64,000 nt of DNA from UBA7672 sp963718145. Its GTDB lineage: Bacteria > Pseudomonadota > Alphaproteobacteria > Caulobacterales > Hyphomonadaceae. The translations under genes and the position numbers were made by a program. Position 1 is the stretch's first letter, and every line of letters starts with the position of its first letter. Location: the NCBI GenBank assembly GCA_963718145.1, contig CAVQYJ010000010.1, forward strand, positions 10,281 through 74,280. Reading direction: 5' to 3'. Below are positions 1-8,407 of the stretch, one piece after another. The notes below the pieces were generated by a model. That model made no database searches, had not been told where the DNA came from, and worked only from the letters and a program-made list of their open reading frames with translations.

Positions 1-580
1 CGACGGACGGGCGCCCGCCGAAGATGAAGAGGTGCTTGCGCAGGTGGTCGTCGAGCAGCTTGACGAAGCGCTTGAAGGATTTCTCGACCGTGGCGCCAAG
101 TTCGCCTTCGAGGCCCATGACCTTCATCTGCGCGGTCATCACCTCGATGGCCTGGTCTTCGGCGGCCTTGCGGTCGTCCGGCTGGGTGGTGGTGTAATAA
201 TCCTCGATCGCGCGGGCGGCGGCGATGCGCTGGTCCTTCTTGCGGCCCCAGCGATAGTGGTAGACCGCCTTGGCGAGCCAGACATCGGCATATTCCTCCA
301 GCACGCAGGCGAGGAAGGCGAGCGCGCCGTCGGCAGGCGTGACGCTGGGCTCGGGCGTGTCGGCCTCAAGCGCCTCCATGGTCGGGGTGGTGTCGTGGAC
401 GGCGAAGCCGGAGGCGGTGACCAGCACCGGCAAGGTCGGGAACCGCGAAAAGGATTTGAGCTCCGCCTCGGTTGCATCCGTGCGCGCGATGAAGTCGAAG
501 GGCACGGACTTGTACTTGAGATAGGAGCGTAGTTTGGTCGAATAGGCCGACGTCTCGGCCCCGAACAGGCGATAGGACAT
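1..580 (-). CDS. Glutathione S-transferase family protein (3' end outside window)
   Basis: The minus-strand reading frame opens with MSYRLFGAETSAYSTKLRSY at 580 and stays open to the window edge, so about 193 residues are visible and the C-terminus is missing. The start has the layout of a thioredoxin-fold GST N-domain: a short beta strand, a 'SAYSTKLR' helix start where the glutathione-activating residue sits, then 'FPTLPVLV' carrying the cis-proline and 'VHDTTPTMEALE' in the position of the usual 'ES.AI..YL' motif. The later part is helical and charged, as in the GST C-domain. Substrate cannot be told from sequence; GST-fold proteins lacking transferase activity are common. About 240 bp of non-coding sequence separates it from the divergent DUF3500 gene. 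Confidence 0.75.
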   Translation of the reverse strand, partial: MSYRLFGAETSAYSTKLRSYLKYKSVPFDFIARTDATEAELKSFSRFPTLPVLVTASGFAVHDTTPTMEALEADTPEPSVTPADGALAFLACVLEEYADVWLAKAVYHYRWGRKKDQRIAAARAIEDYYTTTQPDDRKAAEDQAIEVMTAQMKVMGLEGELGATVEKSFKRFVKLLDDHLRKHLFIFGGRPSV

Positions 581-823
581 ATCCAACTCCGGAAATCGGG
601 GCGGAACCTACGCGGGAAGCCTGTCGGCCACAACCGGGGGGTTTGCGGGGGAATTCGCCGCTTTTGCGCTCACCGCGGTGTTCGATCCGGGCCTGGGATA
701 TCTCGACACAAGTTTAGACACCGGCAGCATACTTGCCGGCGGAGGCAATGGTACGATCTCAATGACTGGGCGTCCCGTCGGGGGTGATCCCAGGCGATGC
801 TCGAACGGAACGAGGGATCTTGC

Positions 824-1969
824 ATGTCGATCAGGTCTGGCGCGGTCTCGATCCTTGCCGCCATCACAGCAGCCGCGGCCTGCACGATTGCCGAGGCGCC
901 GCAGGGCGTAGCCCAAGGTGCTAGCCGCGCGGGCGGTCAGAGCGCCGCGCCGGCCGACGCTCAGACGCGCAAGGTCGTGGACGCAGCGAACGCCTTCATC
1001 GCCTCACTCGACGCAACACAGAAGCAGGCGGCGCAGTTCGCGTTCAACGATTCAGCGCAGCGGGCGCGCTGGTCGAACTTTCCCGTGAGCATCGTGCCGC
1101 GAGCCGGCGTAAGCTGGGGCGCCCTCAACGCGACGCAGCGCGCCGCGCTGATGGGGCTGCTCGGCGCCGTCCTCAGCCCCGAAGGCGTGAAGATGGTGCG
1201 CGAGCAGATGGATGCCGACGAGGAGCTGAAGAACAATCAGCGCGCCGGGCCAGGCGGCGGACAGGGTGCGGGCAGCCCTCCCGCTGGCGGCGGCCGCGGC
1301 GGACGGCCTCCAGGGGGAGGCCTCATGTTCGGAAGCGACCTCTACTATGTGGCGTTCCTTGGCCCGCCTTCACTGACCTCGCCGTGGATGCTGCAATTCG
1401 GCGGGCATCATCTGGCCATCAACGCGACGGTCGTCGGCCCCAACATCACAATCGCGCCGAGCCTGACCGGCGGCCAGCCGGTCAAATTCACCAAGGACGG
1501 CAAGCCCATCTATATCGTCGAGAAGGAAGTGAAGCAGGCTGCGGCCATGCTGAGCGGCCTCACGCCAGACCAGCGCAACAAGGCCGTCATCAGCACGCGA
1601 GGCATCGACCTGGTGCTGGGGCCCGGACATGACGGACAGACGCTGCAGCCCGAGGGCCTGCCGGCCAGCGAGATGACACAGGCGCAGAAGGACCAGTTCC
1701 TCGCGCTGATCGAGGCGCGGCTGGGCATCTTCAACGCCGACGACCTTGCCGTGATCATGGCGGACGTGCGGAAGAACCTGAACCAGACCTCTTTCGCCTG
1801 GTACGGCCCGACGGGAGATGCGGGCTCGGCCTATTTCCGCGCAACCGGGCCGACCATTGTGCTGGAGTTCTCCCCGCAGAGCCTGGGCGGCGACGCCAGC
1901 AACCACCTTCACAACATGTACCGTCATCCAGGCAACGACTATGGCGCGGCCTGGACGCCGCTCAAATGA
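824..1969 (+). CDS. DUF3500 domain-containing exported protein
   Basis: A 381-residue protein starting MSIRSGAVSILAAITAAAAC, an export signal with possible lipoprotein character. I prefer the ATG at 824, preceded by a GAGG motif, over the in-frame ATG at 797, because the signal peptide begins there. The mature part contains the DUF3500 signatures 'ANAFIASLDATQKQAAQFAF', 'RWSNFPV', 'RAGVSWGALNATQRAALMGLL', 'PWMLQFGGHHLAIN' and the C-terminal 'HLHNMYRHPGNDYG'. A Gly/Pro-rich insert (about residues 140-165) separates the halves. The family is widespread in bacteria but has no established biochemical role; the conserved His residues suggest metal binding, which is inference. The next gene starts 9 bp downstream and is probably cotranscribed. 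Confidence 0.85.
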   Translation: MSIRSGAVSILAAITAAAACTIAEAPQGVAQGASRAGGQSAAPADAQTRKVVDAANAFIASLDATQKQAAQFAFNDSAQRARWSNFPVSIVPRAGVSWGALNATQRAALMGLLGAVLSPEGVKMVREQMDADEELKNNQRAGPGGGQGAGSPPAGGGRGGRPPGGGLMFGSDLYYVAFLGPPSLTSPWMLQFGGHHLAINATVVGPNITIAPSLTGGQPVKFTKDGKPIYIVEKEVKQAAAMLSGLTPDQRNKAVISTRGIDLVLGPGHDGQTLQPEGLPASEMTQAQKDQFLALIEARLGIFNADDLAVIMADVRKNLNQTSFAWYGPTGDAGSAYFRATGPTIVLEFSPQSLGGDASNHLHNMYRHPGNDYGAAWTPLK

Positions 1970-1978
1970 GGGCCTGAC

Positions 1979-2515
1979 GTGCGAAGGATGGCGTGGCTGG
2001 CGCTCGCCCTGCTCTCGGCCCCGGCGGCGGCGCATCCTCTCGACGAGATCGTGCAGGGCGCCTACCTGACCGTGACCCCCGGCCAGATCCTGCTGGAGCT
2101 TGACCTCGCGCCCGGGCCGCTGGTGGCGGACGTGGTGCTGAAAGCTCTGGATGCGAACGGCGACCGGAGCATCAGCGAGGAGGAGGCGCAGGCCTATGCC
2201 GGGCGCGTGCTCGACCAGTCTACGCTGACGATCGATGGGGTGGAGGCGCGGTGGCGCCTGCAGGCGGTGGTCGCGCCGCCCTATGGCAACATCGAGACGG
2301 CCGGGGACGTGATCAAGATCTTCGCCGTCGCCAGCCAGGTCGACCGGGTGGGCGGGCGTACGATGGCGTACGACAACCGCTATGCGCCGGTGAAGAGCCA
2401 GTGCATCGCCAATGTCTTCCTGGTCAGGGCGCAAGGCTGGCGCTACGAGGTCACCACACAGTCGCGCAGCGATGACGGGCGGCAGCTCATGGTCAGCTAC
2501 ACGTCCGCTCGCTAG
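1979..2515 (+). CDS. Exported protein with an EF-hand-like loop, partner of the DUF3500 gene
   Basis: 178 residues from a GTG start 9 bp after the DUF3500 stop. The N-terminus is a clear signal peptide (RRMAWLALALLSAPAAA) followed by 'HPLDEIVQGAYLTVTPGQI'. Residues around 60-72 read 'DANGDRSISEEEA', the spacing of a calcium-binding EF-hand loop (D-x-N-x-D-x-S-I-S-x-x-E). The 'HPLDE...' start resembles the periplasmic head of HupE/UreJ-type proteins that lie beside DUF3500 genes elsewhere, but the membrane domain of those proteins is absent. Function unknown; the pairing suggests the two act together in the periplasm. Confidence 0.7.
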   Translation: MRRMAWLALALLSAPAAAHPLDEIVQGAYLTVTPGQILLELDLAPGPLVADVVLKALDANGDRSISEEEAQAYAGRVLDQSTLTIDGVEARWRLQAVVAPPYGNIETAGDVIKIFAVASQVDRVGGRTMAYDNRYAPVKSQCIANVFLVRAQGWRYEVTTQSRSDDGRQLMVSYTSAR

Positions 2516-2636
2516 CAAGGCCACAGGCAGGCCATGAGGCCGCCATTTGCGTGGGCGGAGCGAAGCGGCTATCCACCCCGCACGATTGATCGGCTTCCAC
2601 CCGGCTTCGCATGGCCGGCAGTCTCCGGGACACGCG

Positions 2637-3692
2637 ATGCGCATTCTTCATGTCATGGCCGGCGCCAAGGAAGGCGGGGCCGAGAACATCATGCTGGAAT
2701 CGGTGCTGGCGCTGTCGCAGGCGGGCCTCGACCAGGCCGTCGTCACGCGCGCCGACAACGAATTCCGCCTCGGCAAGTTCAACGCGGCGGGCATGCGCAC
2801 GGCGACGGCGGACTTCAACCGGCTGTGGCCCTTCCCGACCAACGCCGTGCTCGCCCGCATGCTGCGCGAGTTCAAACCGGACGTGGTCGAATACTGGATG
2901 GGCCGCGCCGGGCAGTTCGCGCCAAAGGCCTGGAGGCCAAGATCAGTCGGCTGGTATGGCGGCTATTACAAGCTCGAACGCTTCACCAACTGCGAGTGGC
3001 ATGTCGGGCTGACGAAGGACCTTCTGCGCCACATCCGCGAGCAGGGCGTGGCCGAAAACCGTTCTGCCATCATCCACACCTATGCGGACTTTGCTGGCGC
3101 GCCGCCCGCGGACCGCGCCGCCCTCAACACGCCGAAGGATGCGCCGGTGGCGTTGGCTCTTGCACGACTGCATGTGAAGAAGGGTCTCGATACGCTGCTG
3201 GATGCCACAGCGAAAGTGCCGGGACTCTACGTCTGGATCGCGGGCGAGGGTCCGATCGAGGCCGAACTCAAGGCGCAGTGCACGAGACTGGGGCTGGATG
3301 ACCGCGTGCGCTTCCTCGGCTGGCGCAATGACCGCGGCGCGCTGCTGGCCGCATCGACCCTTGTCGCCTTCCCGTCCCGCTATGAACCCTTCGGCACGGT
3401 GACGGTGGACGCATGGGCGGCCTCGCGGCCACTTGTCGCCGCGGATGCCATCGGACCTGCGGCCTATGTGCAGGACGGGGTCAACGGCCTCCTGATCCCC
3501 AAGGACAATGTCGATGCGCTCGCAACCGCTATGTCGCGCGTCATCAACGAGGCGGGTCTGGCGGAAAAGCTGGTCGCGGGCGGGCGGGCCTCGTACGAAG
3601 CCCAGTTCACGCGCGAGGCGTTTGTGCGCGACAGCAAGGCATTTTATGCGCGGGTGATCGCCGAAACCCCGCAATTCAAGGGTCCGGCCTGA
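2637..3692 (+). CDS. Glycosyltransferase, GT4-like (GT-B fold)
   Basis: 351 residues beginning MRILHVMAGAKEGGAENIML, the usual first strand and GGAE loop of GT4 glycosyltransferases. The C-terminal nucleotide-sugar domain is recognisable: 'VALALARLHVKKGLDTLLDA' (the 'vgRL...KG...li.A' motif), 'WIAGEGPIEAELK', 'RVRFLGWRNDRGALLAASTLVAFPSRYEPFGTVTVDAWAASRPLVAAD' (the E-x7-E region, 'EPFG...EA' here 'EPFGTVTVDA') and 'NGLLIPKDNVDALATAM'. The second motif Glu is replaced by Asp. It probably moves a sugar onto a lipid or polysaccharide precursor on the cytoplasmic side. There is no obvious polysaccharide cluster next to it, so the acceptor is unknown. It converges on the TIR gene 31 bp away. Confidence 0.85.
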   Translation: MRILHVMAGAKEGGAENIMLESVLALSQAGLDQAVVTRADNEFRLGKFNAAGMRTATADFNRLWPFPTNAVLARMLREFKPDVVEYWMGRAGQFAPKAWRPRSVGWYGGYYKLERFTNCEWHVGLTKDLLRHIREQGVAENRSAIIHTYADFAGAPPADRAALNTPKDAPVALALARLHVKKGLDTLLDATAKVPGLYVWIAGEGPIEAELKAQCTRLGLDDRVRFLGWRNDRGALLAASTLVAFPSRYEPFGTVTVDAWAASRPLVAADAIGPAAYVQDGVNGLLIPKDNVDALATAMSRVINEAGLAEKLVAGGRASYEAQFTREAFVRDSKAFYARVIAETPQFKGPA

Positions 3693-3723
3693 ACCTCTGC
3701 GCGGTGACAGCGCGGCCGAGCGC

Positions 3724-6105
3724 CTATCTGGCGGTTGCGATCATCGCATCGGGCACGCCGGCGCGGCGGCAGCTTGTGATGCGGGCGGGCGAGACGTCGC
3801 CGGCGGCGTTGATCTCGCCGCACTTGTAATCGCGCGAAAGCTTGCCGAGCACGGCGACATCCACGCGTCTCAGCCATTGCGCCCAGCCTTCCGGCCCCGC
3901 AGCGAGCCCGCGCCAGTCGCAAGGATTCCACGGACGTCCGACAAGGATCGCATGCACCTGCCGGTCGTCGGCATTTTCGGGCGCCGACTCGACCCGCGTC
4001 GCGGGAGAGAAAGGCAGGAGCGTATCTGCATTGGTGGCGCACACGCTCCGCCGCAGGGCCGCACCGCCGAGCGCGCGGCCGGACGCGTCGAGCGCAGGCG
4101 ATGGCGCGGCGGCGTCATAGAGCAGCGCGGCCCCTGCCTCGGTCCGGAGAGCGATGACTCCATTGGGCGCATGGGCGAAGCCGCCGAACGACCCCTGCCG
4201 CCTGAGTTCCCCGAGCGAACGGATCCCGCCCTCGCCCCTGAGGTCGACCCGCAGCGCCGTGCCGTCGGGGCGTTGGCCGAACAGGAAGGATCCGTCATCC
4301 GTCACGTGCAGGAAATCGAGCGGACCAAGATTGCCCAGCGGCTTCTGCGCCTGTGTGCCGACGTCGTAGCGCACCGCCGACCCGTCCGGCGCGACCACCA
4401 CGATTGTCCTGCCATCCATGGATGGCATCCAGCGATCGCCGGGAAAATCGAGTACGGTGTCGCCTGTCGCCAGATTGTCGACCGTGAGCCGGCCCAACCC
4501 CCAGCTCATGGCGTAGTCCCCGTCCGCGACGGCGTTTGCGACCGTCTGCCGTCGCAGGGGCAGCGTCCGGCGCTGCCCGGTCCTGAGATTGATCACTTCA
4601 TGTGCGCCGGTCGCGCCGCGGCCGGTCAGCACCGCGCCGGTTGCGGATATCTGGCTGCCTGTGGGGTTGGGCGGCGGAACAACGGGCTGGGGGTCGGCGC
4701 CGCTGCCCACGTCGAGGAAGACCGCCGACCCATCCGGGCGATAGGCGACCAGCGCGTCTCCGCTGCTGGAGAGATCGAAGCTTGTCGTCGGCCCGAGACT
4801 GCGCGGCGCCTCGCTGCGCGCCAGGTCGCGCACGGTGAGCACGCCCTCTGGCGTGCGTGTGGCCAGGGTCCAGCCGTCAACGGCAAGATGAACGCCTCCG
4901 AGAGACTCGACTTCCCCAAGCGGAATGGCGCGGCCTGTGGCCGTCTCGTAGAGCATGGCCGTATCGGGAGTGGTGGAGCGGACGTCGATGACAAGCCATT
5001 TGCCGTCTGGCGTCAGGTATGGACTTCCAAGCCGCCCGACATTGCCGAGGGGCCTCGGATCGCCGCCGCCGGCGACATCGTACACACGCCCATCGCCAAG
5101 AGCATCGATGGTCGCCAGAACGGCGCCGTCCGCCGAAACAACGAATTTGTCGATGCGTCCGATCATGCGGTCAGGCGCGCGGCCCGCGACGTCGATGATG
5201 GTGGCGACATCGCCCTTGTCCAGCGTGACCAGGAGTGAGCCATCCGGCGTGAGCTTGAACTCCTTCAGCGAACCAAGATCGCGCAGACGCTTCACCGATC
5301 CTGCCCGCGTCAGCACATCATCTGCGCGCGCGCCGTGCGCGGGGACGAGCGCGCTGTCCTCGGCGACGCCCGCTATCGCGAAGGCCGCGGCGTCCGTCTC
5401 GCGGTCGCCTCCCCTCACCTGTTCGGGATAGGCCGACAGCGCTCCGCGCCATGCACTCGCATCGAGCCAGGCGGCGCCATAGCTGAGCCCTGAAGCGAGG
5501 GTGATGGCGCCGGCCGCAACCTGCAGCGCCTGCGCCCGTCTCCGCTTGCGGTCTCGGTCCTGCAGGGCGCCGGCGTTGACGCCGATGAGACCGGCCACGA
5601 TCTTGAGCCAGGCATTGCGGAACCCGTCTCTGCCCCGCCGCGCATCGGCCGCCAGCGGCTCGAACGATCCTTCCGCGCTGAGCGCATCGCCGCGGAAGGC
5701 GGGTGGGAAGCAGGACGCGGTGGCGTCGGCGCCGGAGGCGTCGGTCAGCGGCGCCGTGTCGGCGATAATGGCGAAGATTCGCCCCCGCCGGCCCAGCGCC
5801 AGGAAGCTTTCGATCTCCTTGTTGACCCACGGGCTCGCCGCGGCATGGGGCGAGCACACGATGATGAGGGAGTTGGACGCCTTGAGCGAGGCCTCGATGG
5901 CGGCGCCGAGTTCGCCGGACGGCAGCTCCTCGCGGTCGCGGAACACCGGGAACAGCCGGTTGCGCTTGCCCTGGCCAATCAGGTCGAACGCGCCGAGCTG
6001 GGTCGGGATGCGATAGCTTTCGAGAGCGCGGTGGAGACGCCGGGCGAAAGCGGCATCCCGGCTGGAATAGCTGATGAAGGCCGCAAAGCGGTACAGCTCG
6101 GACAT
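3724..6105 (-). CDS. TIR domain - transmembrane segment - beta-propeller protein
   Basis: 793 residues. Residues 5-130 form a TIR domain: 'FAAFISYSSRDAAFARRLHRAL' (box 1), 'FRDREELPSGEL' and 'SPWVNKEIESFLA'. Glu97 in 'WVNKEI' sits where bacterial TIR NADases carry their catalytic Glu. A basic stretch ('DRDRKRRRAQ') is followed by one hydrophobic segment at about 192-214. From about 255 to 690 there are repeated WD40-like blades of the form 'LTPDGSLLVTLDKGDVATIIDVAG' and 'DGRTIVVVAPDGSAVRYDVGT'. The last 100 residues hold several Cys and 'RPWNPCDWRGLA'. Such proteins are thought to sense something through the propeller and signal through TIR, possibly in phage defence or NAD depletion; that role is inference. 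No partner gene is adjacent. Confidence 0.85.
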   Translation of the reverse strand: MSELYRFAAFISYSSRDAAFARRLHRALESYRIPTQLGAFDLIGQGKRNRLFPVFRDREELPSGELGAAIEASLKASNSLIIVCSPHAAASPWVNKEIESFLALGRRGRIFAIIADTAPLTDASGADATASCFPPAFRGDALSAEGSFEPLAADARRGRDGFRNAWLKIVAGLIGVNAGALQDRDRKRRRAQALQVAAGAITLASGLSYGAAWLDASAWRGALSAYPEQVRGGDRETDAAAFAIAGVAEDSALVPAHGARADDVLTRAGSVKRLRDLGSLKEFKLTPDGSLLVTLDKGDVATIIDVAGRAPDRMIGRIDKFVVSADGAVLATIDALGDGRVYDVAGGGDPRPLGNVGRLGSPYLTPDGKWLVIDVRSTTPDTAMLYETATGRAIPLGEVESLGGVHLAVDGWTLATRTPEGVLTVRDLARSEAPRSLGPTTSFDLSSSGDALVAYRPDGSAVFLDVGSGADPQPVVPPPNPTGSQISATGAVLTGRGATGAHEVINLRTGQRRTLPLRRQTVANAVADGDYAMSWGLGRLTVDNLATGDTVLDFPGDRWMPSMDGRTIVVVAPDGSAVRYDVGTQAQKPLGNLGPLDFLHVTDDGSFLFGQRPDGTALRVDLRGEGGIRSLGELRRQGSFGGFAHAPNGVIALRTEAGAALLYDAAAPSPALDASGRALGGAALRRSVCATNADTLLPFSPATRVESAPENADDRQVHAILVGRPWNPCDWRGLAAGPEGWAQWLRRVDVAVLGKLSRDYKCGEINAAGDVSPARITSCRRAGVPDAMIATAR

Positions 6106-6182
6106 GCGTCACCCCGACGGCCGAACCTAGACCATCGGGGCGACCGTTGGCAAAGCGCGCGCTGCGCTTTGCGCTGGAGACC

Positions 6183-6943
6183 CTACTTTGCCTGGGTCTC
6201 CTGTGTGTCACGCGGCGCGCCGATCTTCGGGAGCAGCATGCCGGTGGTGGAGCGATACCGGCGATAACGGTCGCCGAAATAAGCCACCAGGTCGCGCTCC
6301 TCGAGGAAGATGCCGATGAAGATGTAGCCGGTCGTGGCGATCGCGAAGAACAGATGGCCGAGACTCATCTGGGCGCCGCCCAGAAGGCCAGGATGAAGCC
6401 GGCATAGAGCGGATGGCGGATCCAGCGATAGAACAGCGGCGTTACGAACTGCTGCTCGCCAGCGGAATTGAAGCCCAGCATGCGCGTGAAACCCTGGCTC
6501 AGCCCGAACAGGTGGAAATGGCTGATCAGGAACGTGCTGGCCAGCACCAGCGCCCACCCTGCCCAGGAGATCACGGTGATCGCCGTGGCGATGGCGGCGG
6601 CGTCGACCGACCACACCAGCTGCGGAATGGGCCGCCACTGCCAGAGCAGTAGGGCAAGCGCGAGGCTGGCGAACAGCACATAGGTGCTGCGCTCGATCTC
6701 CGCCGGCACGATGCGCGTCCAGGCTTTCTTGAACGCAGGCCGCGCCATGACCGAATGCTGGACCGCGAAAACCCCCAGCAATCCGGTGTTGATCAGGATC
6801 GAGGACAGGAGGTCGCCTGCCTCGCCTGAGTTGATCGTCTTGGGAACAAGGATGCCCTCCACGAAGCCGATCGCGTAGAGGAAGGTGACGAGGAAGAACG
6901 CGTACATAGCTGTGCTGTACAGCGCCGCGAGGACACCGCGCAT
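6183..6943 (-). pseudogene. mddA: MddA/NnrU-like membrane methyltransferase, frameshifted
   Basis: Two minus-strand frames together rebuild one protein of about 250 residues. The first part (from the ATG at 6943, which has a GGAG motif upstream) runs to 'RWIRHPLYAGFILAFWAAP' and hits a stop at 6365. The second continues in another frame with 'MSLGHLFFAIATTGYIFIGI' and 'EERDLVAYFGDRYRRYR'. The joint lies at a CCC run (plus-strand 6371-6373), where one missing base restores the frame. The five hydrophobic segments, 'QHSVMARPAFK', 'HFHLFGL', 'RHPLY' and 'EERDL...YG..Y..Y' match methanethiol S-methyltransferase and the wider isoprenylcysteine-methyltransferase fold; MddA converts methanethiol to dimethyl sulfide. 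Whether the frameshift is real or a read error is unresolved. Confidence 0.8.
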
Positions 6944-7013
6944 GGGCCACTCCATTCTTGATTTCGGTTGTGGGCGCGCCGGAGTGTCCGGACGCGCCGG
7001 GTTGTGTGCGGAC

Positions 7014-7298
7014 CTAGTTGTTTGCCGTCATGGGGTCGATGATCTGCGGGACTTCGGTGATGCGGGTGATCGGGATGCCGCTGAGTTCGGCGTGCTTGCG
7101 GATGGCGGCCTCGCTTTCGGCGAGATAGACGCAGAAGGTCTTGTCGCCACCGACATAGCTGTGCTGCCATTGCACCGCGCCGCCGATCTGCTCGATCGCC
7201 CGGTTCGAGGCCCGGGCGGCCCCGCAGAGCTCGACGATTGACATGCCGCCGATCCCCGGAATGTCCCGTTCGATCAGAAAGCGCTTCAGGTGGGCCAA
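7014..7298 (-). CDS. DUF4242 domain-containing protein
   Basis: 94 residues matching the small ferredoxin-like DUF4242 family almost end to end: 'FLIERDIPGIGGMSIVELCGAA', 'VQWQHSYVGGDKTFCVYLAES', 'IRKHAELSGIPITRITEV' and 'IIDPMTA'. Characterised relatives bind nickel through conserved residues, including ones in the 'ERDIPG' and 'SYV' region; the exact cellular role is not known. It lies just upstream of the MddA-like gene on the same strand (71 bp apart) and divergent from the LysR regulator at 7400, so that regulator may control both. Confidence 0.8.
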   Translation of the reverse strand: MAHLKRFLIERDIPGIGGMSIVELCGAARASNRAIEQIGGAVQWQHSYVGGDKTFCVYLAESEAAIRKHAELSGIPITRITEVPQIIDPMTANN

Positions 7299-7355
7299 TT
7301 CGGCGTCTCCATTTGATTTCGGATAACCTTCGGTCCGGCCGGGCCCGAGGCCAAA

Positions 7356-7391
7356 CTAAAATTTCTTTGCGACACTAAAGAAAAGCTTTAG
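7356..7391. promoter_or_regulatory. AT-rich inverted repeat, candidate LysR operator
   Basis: In the gap between the divergent DUF4242 and LysR genes, CTAAA...TTTCTTT is mirrored by AAAGAAA...TTTAG around an 8-base centre. It is strikingly AT-rich in this GC-rich genome and lies immediately upstream of the LysR start at 7400. LysR-type proteins typically bind such dyads in the divergent promoter; binding here is inferred. Confidence 0.5.
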
Positions 7392-7399
7392 GGTGAGCC

Positions 7400-8326
7400 G
7401 TGGTCACGCTGTCCCACCTCAAGTCGCTTCAGGCGCTGGAACTGGCCGTCCGGCTCGGGTCGCTGAAACAGGCGGCCGATGCGCTCTCCATCACGCCTGC
7501 GGCCGTCGGCCAGCGCGTGAAGGCGCTGGAAGACTATCTCGGCATGGACCTGCTGGAGCGCGGACGATCCGGCCTGCGGCCAACCCAACAGCTGAAACTT
7601 GCGCTGACGAACCTCACCACCGCCTTCCGCGAACTCGACGCCGTCGCGAACGCGCTCGACCTGCAGCGCGGGCAGGAAATCCACGTCGCGGCGCCATCCG
7701 ACTTCGTGGAGCTGTGGCTCAAGCCGCGGCTGCTCACTTTCCGCGCCGCTCACCCGAACACGCTGTTCTCCATCAATGGCGAGGGCGATGCACCCATCCG
7801 CATTGGGCCGGTGGATTGTGAAGTCGGCTTCGGCGCGCCGCGCGAGGACCCAGGCAGCGACATCCTGTTCCGCGACTATGTGCTGCCGATCAGTTCGCAC
7901 GAAAACACCACGCGCATTACGGCGCTGAAGCGGCGCGAGCGGCTGGAGGGCTTTCCCCTCCTGCATCTTGATTTCTACCGCAACGATCCCGCGGCGCCGG
8001 GTTGGCCGGCGTGGATTGCCGGGCAGAAGCTGAAGCGGACGGCGCCAGAGCGCGGCATCCGGTTCCAGCGGATCACCGCGGTGCTGGAAGCCGTGCTCGC
8101 CGATGCAGGTCTCACGATCTGCGGCCTGGCGCTGATCTCGGACCTTATCGACAAGAACCGTCTCTCGCTTCCCTTTCCGGTGTCGGCAGGCGCGTGGACC
8201 AGCCACGCCTTCCAGTCGCGCTTCCGCAGCGACGCCCTCGCCCGGCCGCAGGTGCGCCGCTTCCGCGACTGGCTGGTTAAGGAAGGCGAGATCACACGAG
8301 GCTGGCTCTCGCGCACAATCGGGTAG
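7400..8326 (+). CDS. LysR family transcriptional regulator
   Basis: 308 residues from a GTG start. The N-terminal winged helix-turn-helix is typical: 'LSHLKSLQALELAVRLGSLKQAADALSITPAAVGQRVKALEDYLGMDLLERGRSGLRPT'. The remainder is the two-lobed effector domain ('FVELWLKPRLLTFRAAHPNT', 'DCEVGFGAPREDPGSDILFRDYVLPISS'). The layout recalls GcvA-like LysR proteins, in which a valine in 'AAVGQRVK' replaces the more common 'SAVS..I'. It is divergent from the DUF4242/MddA-like pair and likely regulates them and itself. The effector is unknown. Confidence 0.9.
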   Translation: MVTLSHLKSLQALELAVRLGSLKQAADALSITPAAVGQRVKALEDYLGMDLLERGRSGLRPTQQLKLALTNLTTAFRELDAVANALDLQRGQEIHVAAPSDFVELWLKPRLLTFRAAHPNTLFSINGEGDAPIRIGPVDCEVGFGAPREDPGSDILFRDYVLPISSHENTTRITALKRRERLEGFPLLHLDFYRNDPAAPGWPAWIAGQKLKRTAPERGIRFQRITAVLEAVLADAGLTICGLALISDLIDKNRLSLPFPVSAGAWTSHAFQSRFRSDALARPQVRRFRDWLVKEGEITRGWLSRTIG

Positions 8327-8407
8327 AAGACAGCCGCCGCAAAACTGCTCATCATCGGTTCAGGCAGGTGCGGCGACTGTCGCGGCGGGCACGGACGAGG
8401 GGCTGTC

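Noticed and set aside
721..739. Hairpin CCGGCA/TGCCGG upstream of the DUF3500 gene
   Set aside because: A 6-bp dyad in high-GC DNA is expected by chance and lacks a T-run or conserved context.
1370..2644. A 424-codon minus-strand frame opposite the DUF3500 gene and its partner
   Set aside because: Arg/His-rich antisense of two supported genes; no recognisable domain.
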